Made by a program: the position numbers and the translations under genes
Notes under the pieces: model-generated
The model's database searches: none
What the model saw: only the letters and a program-made list of their open reading frames with translations
What the model was told of the DNA's origin: nothing
Part shown: piece by piece, positions 5,058 to 8,214 of the stretch
Layout of the letters: the number at the start of each line of letters is the position of its first letter
Numbering within the stretch: position 1 is the stretch's first letter
NCBI GenBank assembly: GCA_023433855.1
Contig: JAEYTV010000086.1
Location: 1 to 8,214 of the forward strand
Direction: 5' to 3'
Source: Pseudomonadota bacterium
Lineage (GTDB): Bacteria > Pseudomonadota > Alphaproteobacteria > Rhizobiales > Rhizobiaceae
Length of the DNA stretch: 8,214 nt

Positions 5058-6389
5058 ATGTTGCGTCGTATTGCGTTTGGGATTGGGCTTCTGTCTGCAA
5101 CCTTGATGTCGGCGCCAGCCTTGTCGCAAGGCAGCGGGACGCTGCAGATCATCGTTTCCAAAGACAAGCAGTCGCTCACCGTCTATGACGGCGATGTCGT
5201 CGTGGCTACCTCGAAGGTCTCAACCGGCAAGGCCGGGCACACAACCCCGAGCGGCATCTTCTCGATCCTGGAGAAGCGCAAGTACCACGAGTCAAACATC
5301 TATTCGAATGCGCCTATGCCATGGATGCAGCGACTGACCTGGTCCGGCATCGCGCTCCACGAGTCCAACAGCGTTCCGAGCTACCCCGCGTCGCACGGAT
5401 GCGTCAGGATGCCGGCTGCGTTCGCCAAATCGCTCTACCAGATGACCCAGCGCGGCGCCCATGTCATCATCACCGACGCGCCGGTCGTGCCGCAACGACT
5501 TACGAACGTCGGCCTGCTGCGTCCTCGCAAACCCCTGCCCTCAGGTCCGTTGCTGTCTGACGTCGACCTGCGGGCATCGGCGATCGACGTGTCCAAGCCT
5601 GCGGAACTCGCCATGAACATCGTTTCGGACAATCCTGCTATACGGCATTTCCCTACTGCAGGCGGCGACCGCAGTGCCGCGCCACTGCGGATACTTATTA
5701 CCCGCCGCGGCGACCGCGAGACGCTCATGGACGCCCAGACACTGCTGCAGGAACTCGGTTTCGAAACGGGTGGCGTCGACGGTTTCGCAGGCCCCCTGAC
5801 ACGCAGCGCCATTGCCGGGTTCAAGCGCTGGAAGGGGCTCTCCCCGAATGGACCGCTTGTCAGCCGCGATTTCCTGAACGCCCTCTACCAAGCGGCGGGA
5901 AGACCGCAGCCCCCGGCGGGCCAGATCATGGTACGGCAGAATTTCGAACCGCTCTTTGAAGCGCCAGTGGTGATCAAGGAGCCCGAAGCGATGCTCGGCA
6001 CCCATCTCCTCACCGTCGACAAGATCGACCGGGAGACTGAAACCGCCGAGTGGCGCGGTGTCACACTTCCCAACGAGCTGAGCGCAGCAACCAGACAAAG
6101 GCTCGGGATCCAAACCGTTAGCGAGGGTGCCGCCGACATCAACCGCACGCTGGCGCGCATCGAAATCCCGGCGGACATTCGCGAGCAAATCGAGACGATG
6201 CTGATCGACGGAACGTCGATCACGATCAACGACGACGGGCTCGGTGCGGAAACCGGCAAGGGCACCGATTTCGTCACCATCACGAAGTCGGAGCCACAGG
6301 TTGCGCAGAACCGGCCCTCGGCAGCGAAACCGGAACGCGTACGGCAAGCCCGCTCCAAGCCTTCGACGCTCTCCATCGGCCTTTATTGA
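5058..6389 (+). CDS. Secreted L,D-transpeptidase (YkuD domain) with peptidoglycan-binding domain
   Basis: The 443-residue protein probably forms 3-3 crosslinks in peptidoglycan or attaches proteins to it, acting in the periplasm. It starts with a signal peptide (LRR, then IAFGIGLLSATLMSAPALS; cleavage near residue 23). The YkuD domain spans about 28-140 and holds H101 and the SHGCVRM signature at 112-118 with catalytic C115. A PG_binding_1 domain follows at about 218-278 (DAQTLLQELGF, then GGVDGFAGPLTRSAIAGF). A linker leads to a final segment, NDDGLGAETGKGTDFVTIT at 391-409, and a basic tail. The ATG at 5058 is preferred because GGGG (5048-5051) lies 6 bases upstream and it begins the signal peptide cleanly; ATG 5046 and TTG 5040 in the same frame have no ribosome-binding site. 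It follows dinB by 107 bases and converges on dnaE. Confidence 0.92.
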   Translation: MLRRIAFGIGLLSATLMSAPALSQGSGTLQIIVSKDKQSLTVYDGDVVVATSKVSTGKAGHTTPSGIFSILEKRKYHESNIYSNAPMPWMQRLTWSGIALHESNSVPSYPASHGCVRMPAAFAKSLYQMTQRGAHVIITDAPVVPQRLTNVGLLRPRKPLPSGPLLSDVDLRASAIDVSKPAELAMNIVSDNPAIRHFPTAGGDRSAAPLRILITRRGDRETLMDAQTLLQELGFETGGVDGFAGPLTRSAIAGFKRWKGLSPNGPLVSRDFLNALYQAAGRPQPPAGQIMVRQNFEPLFEAPVVIKEPEAMLGTHLLTVDKIDRETETAEWRGVTLPNELSAATRQRLGIQTVSEGAADINRTLARIEIPADIREQIETMLIDGTSITINDDGLGAETGKGTDFVTITKSEPQVAQNRPSAAKPERVRQARSKPSTLSIGLY

Positions 6390-6397
6390 AGACCTCC

Positions 6398-6434
6398 GAC
6401 GCCGAACTCGATGCAGTCAAACGAGTTCGACGTC
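6398..6434 (-). repeat. 13-bp inverted repeat enclosing the dnaE stop codon
   Basis: Positions 6398-6410 (GACGCCGAACTCG) pair with 6422-6434 (CGAGTTCGACGTC). The single exception, 6402/6430, becomes a G-U pair in minus-strand RNA. The 11-base loop contains the dnaE stop codon (6417-6419), and the right arm encodes the last codons DVELV. No T-tract follows on either strand, so it is not a classic intrinsic terminator, though it could stabilise or help end the converging transcripts. Confidence 0.55.
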
Positions 6435-8214
6435 CAGAACACCTGGAGCGGCCCGGAGCGCGGCCGCGATCTCCGGCGAAATGCGATACTTCTCCGTCAG
6501 CTCGACTTCGATCTCCCGTTTGCCTTCATCCTTGATGACAACAAAGGAGACAAGGCCGTCCCCCTTCGCGTTCAGATGGCGCGCCACGGTCTTTAGCGGT
6601 CCGGCATCACGGACATAGACGCGCAGCGCCTTCTGCATCTGTACCGATTTCTCCTCCAGCGACTGGGCGGTCTGGATACGCAGCCCGATACCTTCGGGCC
6701 GCTCTTCCGCCTGCACGCTGATCAGCAGCGACTTTCCCGGTTCCAGAAGATCGCGATATTGGGCAAGCCCCTCGGAAAACAGCACTGCCTCGTACTGGCC
6801 GGAAGCGTCCGAAAAGGCAACGATACCCATCTTGTTGCCAGTTCGCGTCTTGCGCTCCTGCCGGCTCGTGACCGTCCCGGCCAGTTTGCCGAACGTGGCG
6901 CCCTGCTTCACGGACGCGGAGAACTCCGCAAAGGACTGCACCCGCATCTTCGACAGGATCGCTTCATAGGAATCGAGCGGGTGTGCCGAAAGATAGAACC
7001 CGAGAACCTGATATTCCCGCATCAGCTTTTCCGACGGCGTCCACGGGTTGAAGGATGGCAGAACGAGTTTTTCCGGTCCGGAACTCGCTGACGAGCCGAA
7101 GAAGTCGGACTGGCCGCTGATCTTCTCCTCCTGGGCACGCTGGGCATATCCGATGACGCGGTCAAGACCGGCGATTAGTTGGGCGCGGTCGTGGCCGAAA
7201 CAGTCGAACGCCCCGGCTGAAATCAGGCTTTCAATCACGCGACGGTTGACCTGCTTTGGATCGATGCGCAGGCAGAAATCCTCGATGCTCTTGAAGGCCC
7301 GGTCGCCGCGAACCTCGGTGATATGATCGACCGCAGACTCACCAACGCCCTTGATCGCCGCCAGGGCATAATAGATCTTGTTGTCGTCCGTCTCGAACCG
7401 ACGGAAAGAGGTCTGCACCGAGGGCGGCACCACGGTGATGCCCAGCCGTTTCGCGTCCTGCCGGAAATCGTTCAACTTGTCCGTGTTTGCCATATCGAAG
7501 GTCATCGAAGCGGCCAGGAACTCGGCCGGATAATGCGCCTTCATGTATGCGGTCTGGTAGGACACGATCGCGTAAGCGGCAGCGTGGCTCTTGTTGAAAC
7601 CGTAGTTCGCGAACTTCGCCAGCAGATCGAAGATCAGGTCAGCCTGGGGCTTGGACACTCCGTTCTTGACGGCCCCGTCGACAAAGCGCGCGCGCTGCTT
7701 GTCCATCTCCTCCTTGATCTTCTTGCCCATGGCACGGCGCAGAAGGTCGGCTTCGCCGAGCGAGTAGCCTGACAGGACCTGGGCGATCTGCATCACCTGT
7801 TCCTGGTAGACGATGACCCCTTGTGTTTCCTTCAGCAGGTGGTCGATCATCGGATGGATCGACTCGATCTCCTCTTCGCCATGCTTTCGCGCGTTGTAGA
7901 CCGGGATGTTTTCCATTGGGCCCGGCCGGTACAGCGCGACAAGCGCGATGATGTCTTCGATGCAGTCGGGGCGCATGCCGATCAGCGCCTTGCGCATGCC
8001 CGCGCTTTCCACCTGGAAGACGCCCACGGTTTCGCCACGCGACAGCATCTCGTAGGTCTTCTGGTCGTCCAGAGGGATCTTTGCGAGATCGACATGGATG
8101 TCACGCTTGGCAACGTAGTCCACCGCCGTCTTCAGAACCGTCAGCGTCTTGAGGCCAAGGAAGTCGAACTTCAGCAGCCCGGCCTGCTCCACCCACTTCA
8201 TGTTGAACTGGGTG
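6417..8214 (-). CDS. dnaE: DNA polymerase III subunit alpha, C-terminal half (N-terminus outside window)
   Basis: This is the replicative polymerase subunit. About 598 residues are present of an expected total near 1165; the frame stays open to the right edge, where it reads TQFNMKWVEQAGLLKF. The third catalytic aspartate of the palm (E. coli D555 equivalent) is in KFDFLGLKTL, coded at 8163-8165. YRPGPMENIPVY and GYSLGEADLLRRAMGKK are hallmark finger-domain motifs. A helix-hairpin-helix follows (NRRVIESLISAGAFDCFG). QSDFF (coded at 7098-7112) sits where E. coli has QADMF and should be the beta-clamp-binding motif. An OB-fold (GTVTSRQERKT to YEAVLFSEGL) and the tau-binding C-terminal domain close the protein. 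The architecture and the match to the DnaE rather than DnaE2 pattern support the replicative enzyme. The stop codon is 27 bases from that of the transpeptidase, in convergent orientation. Confidence 0.97.
   Translation of the reverse strand, partial: TQFNMKWVEQAGLLKFDFLGLKTLTVLKTAVDYVAKRDIHVDLAKIPLDDQKTYEMLSRGETVGVFQVESAGMRKALIGMRPDCIEDIIALVALYRPGPMENIPVYNARKHGEEEIESIHPMIDHLLKETQGVIVYQEQVMQIAQVLSGYSLGEADLLRRAMGKKIKEEMDKQRARFVDGAVKNGVSKPQADLIFDLLAKFANYGFNKSHAAAYAIVSYQTAYMKAHYPAEFLAASMTFDMANTDKLNDFRQDAKRLGITVVPPSVQTSFRRFETDDNKIYYALAAIKGVGESAVDHITEVRGDRAFKSIEDFCLRIDPKQVNRRVIESLISAGAFDCFGHDRAQLIAGLDRVIGYAQRAQEEKISGQSDFFGSSASSGPEKLVLPSFNPWTPSEKLMREYQVLGFYLSAHPLDSYEAILSKMRVQSFAEFSASVKQGATFGKLAGTVTSRQERKTRTGNKMGIVAFSDASGQYEAVLFSEGLAQYRDLLEPGKSLLISVQAEERPEGIGLRIQTAQSLEEKSVQMQKALRVYVRDAGPLKTVARHLNAKGDGLVSFVVIKDEGKREIEVELTEKYRISPEIAAALRAAPGVLDVELV

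Noticed and set aside
5541..6347. 268-codon minus-strand open frame inside the L,D-transpeptidase gene
   Set aside because: It is a shadow frame, Arg-rich, without recognisable motifs.
1..8214. CRISPR array, insertion sequence, prophage, tRNA or rRNA genes
   Set aside because: I looked for repeat-spacer periodicity, transposase motifs, terminal repeats and cloverleaf structures, and saw none.

Overview
The window looks like an ordinary core-chromosome segment of an alphaproteobacterium of the Rhizobiales, most likely Rhizobiaceae (Rhizobium/Agrobacterium/Ensifer group). The DNA is GC-rich. It carries a divK-pleD pair, a DUF3572 gene, a dinB with an N-terminal cysteine extension, and an alphaproteobacterial-type LexA box (GTTC-N7-GTTC). 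From memory, the order MFS - rpmG - pleD - divK - DUF3572 - dinB - L,D-transpeptidase - dnaE resembles the Sinorhizobium meliloti chromosome; this was not checked against a database. I see no insertion sequence, phage gene, tRNA, rRNA or CRISPR array.

Layout, left to right. The 3' part of an MFS transporter (+) ends at 436. A terminator-like hairpin follows, and just beyond it is rpmG (+, ribosomal protein L33) with its own terminator at 718-750. From 751 to 1253 there is no recognisable gene. That stretch holds a 15-bp hairpin whose T-tract faces the minus strand (probable terminator of minus-strand transcription) and a palindrome near 1165. On the minus strand, divK (2641-3012) and pleD (1254-2624) form a tight operon for the c-di-GMP/cell-cycle phosphorelay. 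Divergent from divK is a small DUF3572 gene (+, 3142-3450). Next come dinB (+, 3658-4950, translesion polymerase IV) and a secreted L,D-transpeptidase with a peptidoglycan-binding domain (+, 5058-6389). The window closes with the C-terminal half of dnaE (-, replicative polymerase III alpha), which runs off the right edge and converges on the transpeptidase.

How the genes relate. DivK and PleD are partners in alphaproteobacterial cell-cycle and polarity control; PleD makes c-di-GMP. DinB is plausibly LexA-repressed and would compete with the DnaE-containing replicase at damaged templates, but dinB and dnaE are separate transcription units on opposite strands. The transpeptidase remodels the cell wall and has no obvious link to its neighbours beyond position.

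No wholly new system is evident. The parts most worth a second look are regulatory: a LexA box almost touching the dinB start codon, a 17-bp palindrome containing a GANTC site upstream of it, a terminator-like hairpin just before the rpmG ribosome-binding site, the unexplained 751-1253 spacer, and a 13-bp inverted repeat enclosing the dnaE stop codon. Protein-level points are the cysteine-rich N-terminus of DinB and an acidic/glycine-rich tail on the transpeptidase.
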